Counted from the stretch's first letter, positions 32,129-44,741 are shown. The stretch is 64,000 bases of DNA from Knoxdaviesia capensis (GCA_001510575.1 LNGK01000005.1:2239234-2303233); one strand, 5' to 3'. The notes: generated by a model from the letters alone, not told the origin. Program-made: numbers and translations.

Positions 32129-34035
32129 CTTTGAGGGGAGGGGAATTGACTGTAAAAGCGTAATTCGGGGGAGTGGAAAGGGGCGCAGGGCCTTTGACGA
32201 AGTGGTTAGGCGTGCTGTCTCTTTTTCTTCTTTTGGCAGTGTCAAAGGGTGATGGTGGGAAGCATCCTTTAATGTGTCCAGGAGTAATCTTCTCACACGC
32301 CTCAGGTGATGTTGCTTCTGCCCTTTTCTCCTCTTTCGGTCCCGTCGAGTTTGTTCACTGCTGCCCCGACCTTCTCCTTTTTCCTTCACGTCTTCCGGAT
32401 TGAGAAGTTCCTGCGTCTGTTGGACGCCTTGTGCAAATCCATGCAAGGTGGTAAATGGCTGTATAGCCGGTATTGGGTATATACCCTTATCCCCCGCAAT
32501 GAACGACACTGTGGTGACGATACAACGGGATTCCTCTGAAGATAGCGAGGGAGGGAGTGACGGCATCACGAAGACCGACGTCCCCCCCCTTCCCCCCAAA
32601 CACCCCCCTTCAACTAACCAAGCTGTGCCGCATCACATAAGATGGATCGAGAGAGGGGGGAGATGTTTATTTTGCGCACCAATCAAATGCCCGATGTGAT
32701 GATTGAATTGACAACTCCGGGGGTGTGTGGTCTCTTTTCATATTGTATCCCCGGCTCCTATGTCATCTCCCGAAGCGAACACCCCATCATGAGCCCGGGC
32801 CCAAGGTTTGTTGTCTGCCGGCGAGGGTGATTTGGGGTCCGTTCGAATCTGCCATGTCACCTGTTTCTTACAGACAGCCTTTTGACGCTCCAATGGTGAT
32901 TTTTACCTGTGTCTACAGGCTAATTAATCTCTTGCACAAGAAAGAGAAGAAAGTAATAATCCCATCCGTATGCCAAAGGGGACTGTGGCATTCTTTGGTT
33001 TCTCCCGGTTGCAACCTCGCGTCCATACTGTGGAGTCTGGGGATGGGAGGGGCGGCCGAGTTCTGGAGAAAATACCGGGGGGACGGGGCATTCTAGCTTT
33101 TTGTTTTGTTTCTTGACGATCTAGGGGAGGGGGCGGGAAGGGGTGTGTGTATTAATCACCTTGAGTACCGAGTGCTTATAATGAGTGCAGTGGACATCTG
33201 ATTCACCGCAACATCTTGAGTTTCTTTCTCCCCCATTGACTGATTGGCAGATGTATTCACCCGGAGATAGAACCACTTCACCCACACCCCCTCCCTATAG
33301 GAGTGTGCATTTGGCTAGTTGGGTACCCCAGAATCGATCACCAAGGTGGCAAAAAGAAGAGTGCAGATCGCCACCCTAGGGACAAGAGGTTAATTACGAA
33401 GGAGGAGGGGTAGAAGGAGGGATTCCTCGCCATATGAAGCTTATTGCACAGCACAAATCTGATTCAGGTTACTTACAAAGGTCTTTTTAGCGTCTGGGGA
33501 AGGCTGAATGCTCCGGGACGGGTATAATAAGTGAGGTCTCGGCCCGGTTTGTCTGTAGGAATCCTTGCTCGGAGCCGGGCTCTGCATATGGCTGCGATTT
33601 GGAGTCCTTCCCCCCCCCCACCATTGGTGCTGTTTTTGGTGTTGTTGGGTATCATTTTGCGTGCTCACATGCTCTGACTGAAGACGAAAAAACATCAGCA
33701 TGGTACCGGCTGAATAGGGGTCTGGTTTGAATTGGATACTCTGAAATCTGGAGCCGGGGAGCACTGGAGTCGTCTTTCCATCACCGTCACCGTACCCGAT
33801 GTCCAACCCCTCTGTAAAAACAACCCGAGGAAAAAAAACAGCCGAATCCTTCACTACTAAGGTTTTTTATAGTCTTCATCCACCAGTGTACATGTAGTGC
33901 TACCCCCACTCGCCCGGGTGCAGACACTGCACAGATCTCCACACAGGTTCTCCGTCTCATCTTCTCAAGTTCCCTCCACCCACTTTAGTGACCACTTTAT
34001 GGACACCTTTAATTTCACCGACATCCAACGATTCG
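32129..34035. other. Intergenic: GH2 promoter region and tRNA upstream flank
   Basis: About 1.9 kb. The left part is the GH2 leader and promoter. A 137-codon open frame at 33441-33854 (-) has no recognisable features and is not called as a gene. Confidence 0.5.
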
Positions 34036-34109
34036 GGTGCCATGGTGTAGTTGGTTATCACGTTTGCCTAACACGCAAAAGGTCTCCAGTTCGAGCCTGG
34101 ATGGCATCA
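34036..34109 (+). tRNA. tRNA-Val (anticodon AAC), copy 1
   Basis: Folds as a cloverleaf of 74 nt without CCA. The acceptor stem GGTGCCA pairs with TGGCATC, with one G-T pair. The anticodon stem TTTGC/GCAAA encloses loop CTAACAC with anticodon AAC. The T arm is TCCAG-TTCGAGC-CTGGA, whose GTTCGAGCC is the internal B box. No intron. A T7 run follows 11 nt downstream. Confidence 0.95.
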
Positions 34110-34120
34110 GCTTGAAATTC

Positions 34121-34127
34121 TTTTTTT
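34121..34127 (+). terminator. RNA polymerase III terminator of tRNA-Val copy 1
   Basis: Run of seven T shortly after the mature tRNA 3' end, the usual Pol III stop signal. Confidence 0.8.
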
Positions 34128-34257
34128 GCTGCTTTCTTCGCAACTTTTTTCAAGAGCTTCACTTCTCTTTTTTCTCCCTCTCCCCTGCTCTGGTTCTGGA
34201 TACTTGGCCTGGATTATCTGCGGCCCGCTATCACACAATCACACAAGATTCCAAATC

Positions 34258-34331
34258 GGTGCCATGGTGTAGTTGGTTATCACGTTTGCCTAACACGCAA
34301 AAGGTCTCCAGTTCGAGCCTGGATGGCATCA
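34258..34331 (+). tRNA. tRNA-Val (anticodon AAC), copy 2
   Basis: Identical in all 74 positions to the copy 222 bases upstream and in the same orientation. It has the same cloverleaf, anticodon AAC and internal promoters. It lies about 260 bases from the 3' end of the Kar5-like gene on the opposite strand. Confidence 0.95.
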
Positions 34332-34338
34332 GCATTTC

Positions 34339-34345
34339 TTTTTTT
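34339..34345 (+). terminator. RNA polymerase III terminator of tRNA-Val copy 2
   Basis: Seven-T run 8 nt after the tRNA 3' end. Confidence 0.8.
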
Positions 34346-34595
34346 GAGTCTCACGAACACCTTTTTGGGGGGTTTGTCGTCTTCACATACACTAGTTACC
34401 ACTGACTGCAGGAATGCGCGAACTAATGAAGAATTTTTTTTTAATTATTTAATTCTCAGTATCCATAAGCTAGGTATCATCTTCATCAGCAAAAGAGAAA
34501 AAACACCAAGTCCATCATAGATAGATTGGCGATTCATTGCGCCGATATCAACATCTCATATGAGCAAATCAAAATCCTCTCCCCTTTAAAAACCT

Positions 34596-36564
34596 TCAAT
34601 TCTCGACCAAGATGGGAGACGATACAGGGACCTTCGGGACGGTGTGATTTCCAGCCGTGGCATCAGTAGCGATTGTATTTGTTTTCCGTTTATATATCTC
34701 ATGCAAATATCTCTGGGCCATGTCGAATGCGTTGATGGTGGAGGACGTCACGAACATAGCGAGAAACTCTCCTGTTTATATGCACTGTAGTGTTAGCCAT
34801 GAATTTGTCAAGGCGTATATACAGCGAATACTCGCTCGCAATGAGATTGTTTGGCTCACTTACCAATTGAAAAGAGAGCCATGTTTCTGAGAGTCGACGG
34901 CTCAAGGCGGTACGACCCGAGCACAACTGTCATCACAGGACAAAAGATATATGGCGCGTAATAGTTCAAGCCCGGATGCATCGGATTCGAGTGTTTCAGA
35001 ACCAAAGCCGTGGCCGCAGCGGTGTCGATAATTTCGGTCATCTGGATCGCATTGGACTGGGCGCGCTGAAGGACTTGCGCATGGCTGTCGAGATCCACCG
35101 ACAAGTTGGCGGAAGCACCCTCAAGCCGGATTAGATTCTACGGGGTTGAAAGGCGAAGTTAGAAAAGAAGACATACTTATTTGAGTTGACGAAACAACTT
35201 ACCCGATCAAGACCTTGCTGTCGCGTAAAAAGAGCCTTGGACGTATGGCCGAGATCATCCTATAGCAAACTATTAGTACTGCCCAGCATTTTACTTGAAT
35301 CGGTGTTTATACACAAACCAGCTTTTTCTCAACAGCCACGGAGGAACTGGCAATTTTCTCCAAAGAGGACATTGTATTCTCGACATAGTTGGAAAACCGT
35401 GACATGGCTTGTTCCTGAGCAATGGTGATTTCCACAGTCGCTTTGAGAACAGACGACGACATGACTGAGACGAGCATATCTAGCTTCGAAGCTTTGTCTA
35501 GTCCAGTCTGGAGCTTTCCCGAAGTGAACTGTTCCGTCGGAGTATAAGATTTGTGCGTTAGAAGTGTTGTCTAGACTATGTTGCTGGAGGCTTCGGGAGC
35601 GTCACTTACCTCGGCGTCTCTCTGTACCTTGGCGGATAGGTCTAGAATGTAGTCAATTGACTCCTGAAGGGACGAGATCTTTGCAATCAGGCTCTCGATT
35701 CCTAGATCTGCCATATCAATGTTTGATTGCATACTATTAACTCGCTTTAACACTTCCGTATCCACGGCCTGAGTCAGGTTGGCCATGATAGAGGTAATGC
35801 TTTGAAACACGCGGAGGTTTTCAGCTATTAGATATCGCAAGAAGATGATTTAGTCCCTGAACTACACAGCATATATCATAGATAGCGCACAGGAAACTTA
35901 CACTTCTGGCTATCAATTCTAGCAGCTTCACAAAACCGCAGAGCCTTGTGGCGGTAACTGACCCAAGTTGCCCAGGCAGCATCTGACCGGGCAAGGCCCT
36001 TCAAGCATCCGTCGATCTCCTTAGACGACACGGGAAGACGTTCGCGGCCAGTTAAGGCAGCATTGGAGAGGAAATCTTCGCTAAACTTGTAGCAGGCCGG
36101 AGGGATGCTAATGCTTCCACGTTGAAGATCGCAGATAGCAAGACTGGCGGCGTACGAATCGACAAAGTCGCGAACCAGGATACCACTATCAGTCAGCACA
36201 GTCGCATCATCTTTTCCGTCGAGCATCTGGCAGTCTTTTACGAGAAGCCGAGCCGCAATGCGGTGGCAGAGAGGCTGAGACTCAAGCTCCTCCAGCTCTT
36301 GCAGCGCAACAGTGTACATCTCAGGAAGAGGTAGGTAGTGTCCCTTCATATTGGAATCAGCATGAACTTTGGGGTCTATTAGAGAGAATAGACAGATATT
36401 ATTAGCATTACCATCTTGATACCAAGACACATTCAGGTATACTTACGTAGAACGTCATGCTCTATCATAGTACTCTGCTTCATGTTACGCTCCCAGAGTC
36501 TAGCTTGGACAGGAGTAATCAGCAAGGGGAGCACCCCAAGGCTAACCACAAACCCAGCTCTCAT
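34596..36564 (-). CDS. kar5: Nuclear membrane fusion protein, Kar5/Tht1 family
   Basis: Seven exons (36564-36447, 36375-35902, 35824-35610, 35528-35319, 35259-35203, 35137-34864, 34771-34596) join in frame to give 507 residues. A signal peptide is visible (MRAGFVVSLGVLPLLITPVQA). The Cys-rich region follows, with QPLCHRIAARLLVKDC and SLAICDL...PPACYKF spacing as I recall for Kar5/Tht1/Brambleberry proteins. Next come long helical, coiled-coil-like segments (about 190-370). Hydrophobic segments near the C-terminus (YYAPYIFCPVMTVVLGSY, then FSIGEFLAMFVTSSTINAF across intron 6) fit membrane anchoring. These proteins sit in the nuclear envelope and promote fusion of nuclei in mating. Family assignment is from pattern, not a search. 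Exons of 57 and 118 nt make the locus easy to misannotate. Confidence 0.8.
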
Positions 36565-37224
36565 ATTAACGTATGACTTATTCAAGACCAGATCAAAGAA
36601 GCCGATAAACATATGGACAGTCACAAATATTAATAGAAGCAGGAGATTTTATATGAACTCATTATTAAACGAAAGAAAGGTGGCTAATGAAAGAAGAAAA
36701 GAAGGATACGACGACGATTTGAGAGAAAGAAGTTAGGAAGAAGGAAGAAAAGAAACTTGAAATAGGCGAAGAAGGAGAAGAAGACTTAGCTAATGACTAG
36801 GTAGGGGGGAAGAAGGAAAAAGAAAACCCCTATTCGGGAGATTCCTGGGTAGCTGCTTTATGATGTTTTGGGAAGGAGCAGCATCATAGGCATGTTAGGT
36901 CCTTCCTGTTCAACAATATCCAGATATCTTCGGGTTGCCTCCTGATCTCAGGAACTGCTCCTGCCTCACTAGCTAGGAATATAAGTCTAAGTACGGTCTT
37001 CTCAGCACACCGCAGATGGAATCTTTTTTCTTCAGACCTGAGATCAAGTCTTGATCTCTTCATGGCCATATCTGATTGATCTTCTCACTTACCCCTATAA
37101 AGCTCATTGGGATAGTGCCATACAAGTTGTAAGGAGAAAACCCAAACAAAAACTTTTTTTATAATAATTATAAGAAAGATAAACCTCTGAAGCTGGCTCA
37201 GACACCTATCTTCGTTCAAATCCT
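36565..37224. other. Intergenic between kar5 promoter and P450 remnant
   Basis: A-rich and purine-rich on the plus strand (36620-36830), then mixed sequence. No coding sequence or terminal repeats recognised. Confidence 0.5.
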
Positions 37225-37990
37225 TCAAATTCCAACCTGTTCCATAACCATAAGGGACACAAGGGCCGGCTCGGGCCCTGCTGGCTCGAGAATGTGCACC
37301 AGGAGAATACGATCATTCTTAGGCGGCACGACCAAGCGCCCTGATCCTGCCGCTAGGGCGACGTCAAACGTGTGAATAGTCATAGCCGCCAACATGACTG
37401 TCTCGGCTGTAGCAAAGTGCCGACCGGGCCACAGAGTCTTCCCGCCCCCGAACGCTCGGAACGCCGCCGGTGGGGGCTCGGGTGTGGCGCCGGGCAGGAA
37501 CCGCACCGGAGAGAGCTCGGACACATCGGGGCCCCATATATCCGGGTTGGCGTGGACTACTCCGGCGGAGATCGCACAATCGAGCCCTGTTTCAGGAAGT
37601 ACTTGTCCGCAAGCATCGCATCCTCCTTGACCTGACTAACCGACAGGTTCTGGGACCCTAGACGAGAACACTTGCGGAACACTGCCATCAGGGTTGGACA
37701 TTGGGCTTTGAAGGCCGTTATCCCCACAGTGGACGCATCGTACACCAACGCCCAGTGAATCTCTTTCCGCACAGTGGCGAGCAGATCCGGATCCGCAAAG
37801 ACGTGCAGCACGATCCAGAAGGTTGTGGTCGCGGTGTTCACGATGCTAGCAAAGAGGAAGGACAGTTCCGACTGCGATCGCCAACGGCGGCCCACTGCAT
37901 ACAAAGATTCGCTTCGTTCCTTCCTAGCCCCGCCACCACCGCGCGCCCCTTCGCTGTCTTTTAGGCCGAAGCCCGAACGCCTCCCGGTTA
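37225..37990 (-). pseudogene. Cytochrome P450 remnant, C-terminal half, frameshifted, heme ligand lost
   Basis: Two adjoining frames hold the C-terminal half of a P450. The first (about 37990-37557) has the I-helix-like LFASIVNTATTTFWIVLHVF, the J-helix FADPDLLATVRKEI and the K-helix region FRKCSRLGSQNLSV, ending in a stop. The second, one base out of phase (from about 37570), continues GVVHANPDIWGPDVSELSPV and reaches the heme loop FGGGKTLWPGRHFAT. Three lesions are visible. The N-terminal half (membrane anchor, A-H helices) is absent. A single-base frameshift lies near 37562-37572. The heme-ligating Cys of FGGGKxLCPGRHF is Trp, and the ExxR Glu seems to be Lys (KCSR). It cannot be a working enzyme. 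The family resembles the CYP7/CYP8-like fungal P450s with FGGGKTLCPGRHFA motifs. Confidence 0.8.
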
Positions 37991-39450
37991 TGATTACTTA
38001 TCTTCCTATTTTTATGCACTCTAGAAATTTACCTCCCGCCTAGCCCTAGACAGAAAAGGAAAGGCTCCTGGATTGGCGATTTAGGGTTAGGGTTCCTCTT
38101 TGGAATGATCGCCATCGTGGTGGCCTTCTGTATCTCCACAGCCGTGTATATATCTATCCAGTCTTCGGAATTGAAGATTGCCCGGCATAGTTGCCATAGA
38201 TTGTGCCTTCATGACGCCCCAACTCTCCAGCCAAGTCCATAGGCTGAGAAAAGGCGAAAAGAACTTCAATACTCTGACTCATTGTATTCAAGATCCACAG
38301 ATCTTCAAACGGGTATATCCTGTCTACCTTCATCTATAAAAACACACACACGCACATGTCCATTCGCCGCCAACACTACCGGAAATCTCTCCGCACCACA
38401 TATACTAATACAACCAGTACCAAGCACACCGGGAATCTCGCCTCGAAAGGACGTAGCCGCCTGCAGGCAAGATGCGAGGAAAAGAACGGGAGGCGAGGGG
38501 AAGAAAAAAGGGGTGAGATATCAACCTAAGGGGAACAAACGAACAAAGGAACAAGATGGAAGCCGGTTAAAGATCCCGAGAGAGGCGAAGTGCTAAGCTC
38601 CGGATACAAGCAAAAGATATATGAGAGCTCGTCAGTTGTGCTACTCGGCCGGTCTTCTCGCGGGGACCATATGATAGAAGTGATTGATGGGAGAGAGAAA
38701 AGGGTAATTATATAGAGGGAATAGTGGAACCGGGATTTGCCCAAAACAAGAACGGACAATCCGGGGATACGCAGAGCAGGACCAAAAGAGAGAGAGAATA
38801 TAGAGAAAAGAGAAGATAGAGAAACTTCAACTCCGGATACTTTTCGCTTTTTTCGGGTCTGGACATCAACCCGTAACCGTAATAGAAACAAAAAAAAAAG
38901 GAATAAGAAAAAAGAGAAATGAGGGAAAGAGCAACGATATATATATACAAGAGGCGAGCACCACGATCACCAAACACTGGTGCCAACCTGCCTCTGGCTC
39001 CAGTCACACACATACACAGGCGAAAGCCAGCTAGACGAGCACTTAAGGCGCCACTGGTGGCCCGGACTGATCTGGCTTCTTACCCTTCCTGGCGCTCTCG
39101 AAACTCAGATCGAGGTTCCACAGCGACTCAAACACCATGCTGCGCCGGCTGGGACTCTCCGTCGACGCGGTGCTGTGGTCGCGCAGCAGACGCGGTTGTG
39201 GTGCACCCTATCAAAGAGCGGATTTGTCAGTACATGCTTGAGAAACAGATACACACATCAGGAACCGGATTGATAGAAGACAGATGAAGAGAGAGACGAG
39301 AGAAAAAAAAAGAAGTAGTCTATTGTGGATATTAAGAAAAAAGAAACAAAACCGGGGTGAATGACATCTGGTAGGCAAGATAATGGAACTGGAATGGCTG
39401 TTGTATAGCAACGAAGAGCAAACTATCAACTTCGGGGGCGCGAAGACCGT
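37991..39450. other. Intergenic between P450 remnant and atg11 3' end
   Basis: About 1.5 kb without a gene. Two telomere-type TTAGGG units occur at 38081-38092. 38450-38920 is purine-rich. No N-terminal P450 sequence was found here. Confidence 0.5.
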
Positions 39451-42400
39451 TTACGGACCGAGAAGCGTGTCGATGTTGTTTCGTACCTCAGGAGATTTGC
39501 CCGCCTTCGCGGCGGCTGCGGCCGCCGCTACCTGCCCCAACGGCGTCTGTGGCCGGACTAGCGGCGGCCGAACAACCGCCGACGACGACGACGACGAAGA
39601 CGCAACCGCACCAGCAGTCGGGGCTGCAGACCCGCCGCCGTTAACCGGGCTCGGACTGGCCGCCGCCGTGGTATCCCCCGACGCCACCGCCCGCACCGAG
39701 TTGGTCTCGCTCGCCAACGCACTGCCCCGCAACAACGACCCACCGGCAAACGGCAGCACCTTGCGCGACGAGCTCGTGCTGCTGCGCCGGCTCTCCAGGC
39801 TCTTGGAGAGCGTCTTGCTGACCCCCTCAATGCCGCCGTGCATCAGGAGCCCGCGGTGCTTGCCGTCCTTGCCGCTGCCGGCGCCAGTCCCCGAAGCGCT
39901 CACAATCTCCGCCCGCGTTGGAATGTCCGCCACCGCCTCGACCCGGTTGCTCGCCACCGTCGACTTGCCCAACCCCGGTGTCGCCGGCGCCCCCGCCTTG
40001 TACTCGTGCGCGTCGATGAGGTACCACCGCAGGCCGTCCGACAGCTGGAACGGGTTGTCGTTCTCCTCGTCGTTAACCGAGTCGGCCTCGCCCGCCTGGT
40101 GCAGGTTCTTCGACAGGTCGACCACGCGCTCCTGGATGCGCGTCATGCGCGCCACCAGCCACTCGCGCGTCCGCAGCCGGTGCGCATCCTGCTCGCGCAG
40201 GAAGTAGTGCGGGAACCCGACGTTGAACGCCGCCCACGCCCCCGCGCTCTGGTTGCGCGTCGGCAGGAACAGCGCCAAGTCGCCCTCCTTGAAGTACTTG
40301 AACGCAATCTTCTCGTGCGCTTCCTTATGCAGCACGTGTGCCTTGTCGCGGTAGCTCCGCGCATCGCGCTGGAACTTGCGCGCCACATGCTCGACATCCT
40401 TGAGCCGCCGGTACACCGTCTCCGAGAACACATCCAGATCAAACTGGCCGAGAGCCTCTAGGAAGGCGTTGTACATGTCGCCCTCCGTGTGCATATCCGA
40501 CGTGTTCATCCAGTACAGGAGCTCCAGGTCGGCAGTCTCTGAGAGCGGCTGGCTGATCGCGGAAGTGGACTTGCTGATGAATGCTCCGCCATTGTCGGAT
40601 GAGTCGTTGGGGTTCTGAAGTTGGGTCGACCGCTCTGATCGAGGCACCCGGGTAATGGTGATCTTGGACCCTTCTCGCGTAAGGGTGTATCCGAGCCGTT
40701 CGAGAAGACGGAACAGGCGATCGTTCTGCGAGTACAGCCGCTGCGTGAGGTCCTTGGTCCGTTCCGTCCGCGCATTGAAGTGCTCCGTAAGCACCCCCAG
40801 ACGTGAATGAGCCTCCTGGAGCCGCTCTTTGAATAACCCGAGCTCCTCTTCGAGACTGCCAACCTGCGACTGGCGCGACGCCAGCTCCTCCATAACACTA
40901 GAGAGCTTCTTCTCGTCGTCTTCCAGCTTCTTCCGCAGGGACTCCGACCCAGTCTCGCCATCCGCAAGCTGCATGCGCAGTTGGCGGAGCTGCTCCCGGC
41001 CCTGGGTGACTTCAGTTTCCAGCGCCGTCGCCCGAGCCTTCTCTTCGGCAAGCTGCTCCTTGACCTGCATGGTGGCTAGTTCGGTATTGGACTGAACCTC
41101 TAACGCCCGCGCTTGTTCGCTGCGCAGTTCTCGCACAAGGCTCTGGGTGTGTTCAAGATCCGACTTGACCATCGACATGTTGTTATCAGTTGTCCTCAAC
41201 TTGCCCATCACCTCGGTGGCTCGGGACGTCAGCGTATCGGCGAGGTCGACAGGATCGTCGGGGATAGCCTCGCCACCGATGAGCTCGCGGAACAGATCGT
41301 GGATGAGACGCAGCTGTGCGGCCGACGTCTCCTGGATGGCCGACTGGCTTTTGGAAAGCGACTTGTTCTCGTCCTGAACTCCCTGCAGCTGCTTCTGGAG
41401 AGCCTCGTTCAGCTCGTGTTGGAGTCGCGATTCGTTCCGCAAGAACTGCACTTGGCCCTGGTACTTGAGAGATTCGTCCGCGCGCTCTTTCCGATTGGCT
41501 TCGAGATCTAGGTGCAGGTCGCGAAGGCGCTGGTCGAAGTTTGCCTTTTCGTTTTCCCGCGATTCGCCGGCATGCTCGATTTCCTCCTCAGTATCCTCGA
41601 GCCGGGCCTGTAGTCGCTTGATCTCATCCTCGAGGGACTTGCGCTCGTCCATAAATTCGCGCTTCAGTGCCTCCATATTCTGCAGGAGGTCCTTCTTCGT
41701 CGAATTAGCTTCCTCTATCTGGCCTTGCATAATGACGTGCCGGGTTTGGTGCTCGGTGATTTCCTTCTCGAAGATGGCTGTCTTTTCCCGTTCCTGGTTA
41801 AGGTCGGTCTCTAGTTGCATGATTCGCTGGAGAAGCACTTCGGTGCCTTCCACCGACCGGAGCCGGTCATCTTGTGGCCGTGGGGACCGAATCGAGGAGG
41901 TGGACCCGGTCCGTTCGTGGAATGGCCCACCAAGGCTTGGCCTCAGGGTCTGGCTTTGGCGGTGGAGAAGGTCTTCGAGCCGGCGGATGCGACTGTCGGC
42001 CGTCTTGACCTTGTTTTCAAGCTTCAGTTTGTCGTCCTGGAGGGACTGGATAAGGTCGTGGTCTCCACGCACAAGCAGACCGCTAATACCAAGCGAGGCC
42101 TCGTGTACGCTGCCATTCCGGAACGCTTTTATCCGCTTCGCCTGCTGCTTGGTTGGAGAATGGAGATCACTGATGAGCTTGCTGACGTCCTCGACGATGA
42201 TGGCGTCGACATCGTGGGACTGCAGTTGCTCGAGGAACTCTTGGAGGTCCTTCTGGGATACACTCGGCCACACATCGTCCTCTGCACCCAGCAAATTCAC
42301 TTCTAGACCAAGAGCGGCCGCCTCGAACTTGTCGGCGCCGTACGTACTGCCGACGGTTTTTTGCCACTTCTTCCGACGCTTTGTCTCTTCATCCTGGAAC

Positions 42401-43892
42401 AAGGCCATGGCATTTGCGAGCGTGGACGAGTCGGTTTTCACCTTCTCACCCCACTCTCGGCGGCGAACGGCTTCGGCAACAAACGAAGCATACATAAAGG
42501 GGAGCTGATAGATAAGGCGGAGGTAATCAAACGTGGCCATGTCTTCCTCCGTCTGACCCACCCCGTTCATCTGGGACTTGACGCTACTATGGATGGATGT
42601 AATTTCTGTAATCGTACGCATGAGGGTTACGCAGTCGGCAGCAATGGAGTTTCGCGCCTGTGTGGCATACTGGAGCATATCGTCCATCTCCATCGATCGC
42701 TTCTTGAGGCTAGGGAGGAGCTTCTCGGTGTGGGTGGACGCAGTCTTCGAAGCCTGCAGGATGTCTCGCTGGGTGGGAGAGTACTCGAGCGTGGTGTGGA
42801 AGTCGGTTTCAATCTTCTGCGAGACCGCCTGGATATCCTGTAGCAGCTTTCCGGATTCCTGGCTTTGTTGGAGGGCTGAGCGGCTGACCAGCTTTTCGAA
42901 TTCTTGTATCAGGCTATCGAGTCCGCCGAACATGCGTTCGGCATCCTTATCGAGATCGGCGGCCTGGTCCTGTAACCGCTTCAACGAGACAACCGCCGAG
43001 CGACCAGCCCGGAGGGCCGTGCCCGGATCGACAAGATCTTCCAGCACGGTGGACTGAGACTTCGACACCTCTTTTGACGTCATGAACTTGACAACGTCCC
43101 GCGAGACAGACACTTGTTTGGCAACATTTAGGTATCGTTCCCAGTTCTGCGTCAGCTGCTTGTTGTCCTTGAGCTCCGAAGCTATCCATTTCTTCAACTC
43201 GGTGAACTTCGGCTGAACCTGCTTGACGGAGAGCTCCAGGTTGGTGACGGCAGCATCCAGGCACTTGATCATCACGTCAATCTCGCCGTATCGACTCGAG
43301 GTAGCTGTGTCCATCTCTCGGCAGTCGTCCAGAATCATGAAGGCCCAGGTACTGCGCTCTTTGAAAAGCTTCTGCCACGCCGGCAGGCTCTTGGCGTTGC
43401 TAATCGCATTTGGCGCATTCGGGGCGGAATATCGCTTGGGAATCGGAGCTTCGGAGACTAACGGGGCCGAATCTGGCGATGACTGGGTTATTCGGATATC
43501 GTACACATAGATTTCCTTCTAGCAAAAGGGAGGGGAAAGGCGGTTGGGTTAGCTAATACGCGCAGCGGGGAAGGCCGATCCGAACATGACCTAAGCTCCG
43601 GCGACGAAGCGGAAGATGCTGGGAGGGACAAACCTCTGTATGGAGCGACTGCTGCTTTAGGCTCCTCCCCTGGGGAGTTAACGCGACGATGTGTTGGACG
43701 GGGATACTGCTCTGTCGCGAGACCCACGTCTTCAGCTCATCGGGACTGTGGTATGAGAAGCTACATGTTAATACGAGGGTTCACGATCTACGCGGGACAA
43801 ACCACCACGCACGGGGGAACATACGACGAGAATCGAGACGTGTCGACCTGCAGGCGCTGGCCCGTAGGGGCAATCAACACCTCGGTCGCCAT
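39451..43892 (-). CDS. atg11: Selective autophagy scaffold ATG11
   Basis: Three exons (43892-43825, 43745-43634, 43518-39451) give 1415 residues, the usual fungal length. Short exons 1-2 encode the N-terminal region MATEVLIAPTGQRLQVDTSR and SPDELKTWVSRQSSIPVQHI, joined in phase to EKEIYVYDIRIT. The middle has Atg17-like helical segments (WAFMILDDC, FDYLRLIYQLPFMYASFVAEAVRRREW) and then about 450 residues of coiled coil from about 560. The conserved C-terminal ATG11 domain includes KYFKEGDLALFLPTRN, WAAFNVGFPHYFL and the WYLIDAHEYKAG segment. The last 150 residues are Ser/Ala/Gly-rich. Atg11 links cargo receptors to Atg1 and the phagophore in pexophagy and other selective routes. It shares an 849-bp upstream region with the CENP-H gene. 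Confidence 0.94.
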
Positions 43893-44741
43893 CCTCTCTC
43901 ATTTCCTGGGGAGGATGGCCGGAGATCGGAGGTGAGGGAGACCGAGAGAACTTTCAAGGATCGGGGCTGACGACGGACAAGGCGGAGAAGGCACAAGGCT
44001 ATGCGAGGGTATAAGAAAGCGGAAGACACTGTAGCAGGTCTAAATGGACGGATAGAAAAAAAGGAAAGAGAGAACAAACACCCCCCAAGAGGTCGAGGTT
44101 GAGACTGGAGTTTGTGTGGTGTTGGAAGATTCAGTAAGAGTTCCAAATCAACAATGAGATGAGGTTGGTCCGTCACGACGGCATGATTTTCGAGCAAGTG
44201 ACAGATGCCTATAGAGGAAACGCCACTAGTGCAGAAAAAGTGGGTGTCGTATTTCGGAGGGAAGTGTGGCGCCTGTGGCTGAACTTTCATGAGGCATCAC
44301 CTGCACGAAAACAAGGCAGCAGGAGGACTGAGATTGGATAGATGAAGTCGTCAATGTGATGTCTAACTGCTGGTTAGCGATAGAAGAGAAGAGGCGATGT
44401 TAGGGTCTGTGAAGCTGTAGTGATGGTTCAAGAATGAAAGCAGTTGCTCTTGAAGGATAAATATCATAGAAGGTTCGAGTTTTGCTGCCAAAACCGTACA
44501 CCGCGCGCTCTGTAGCTCAACCCACACCAATCTCTGTGTGCGTGGAGATGAAGAGCTTAACACGCTTTTCTCGATAATACACGCAACAGCGCGCCAAACT
44601 TGACGACCGTCACTTACATGAATTGCCCCACAACTAACTTCCTCTCCGTGAATCACATAGCCACCACAACGGACAAACGCAATCACAACCACGCTCACCA
44701 TACGCATCACCGCCAACATCACCACTTAAGAGGCTCTGAAA
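43893..44741. promoter_or_regulatory. Divergent promoter region of atg11 and the CENP-H gene
   Basis: 849 bases separate the two start codons, which point in opposite directions. No coding sequence is evident; the region must hold both promoters and leaders. Confidence 0.6.

Noticed and set aside
33441..33854. 137-codon open frame on the minus strand between the GH2 gene and the tRNAs
   Set aside because: No recognisable motif and no codon bias like the neighbouring genes; isolated in intergenic sequence. Could be real, but there is no support.
38081..38095. Two TTAGGG units, as in a fungal telomere
   Set aside because: Only two full repeats inside ordinary single-copy sequence with genes on both sides; too short to indicate a telomere fusion.
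36620..39440. Possible RIP-mutated transposon around the P450 remnant
   Set aside because: The region is only patchily A-rich, keeps GC-rich codons in the P450 part, and shows no terminal repeats, transposase or reverse-transcriptase motifs.
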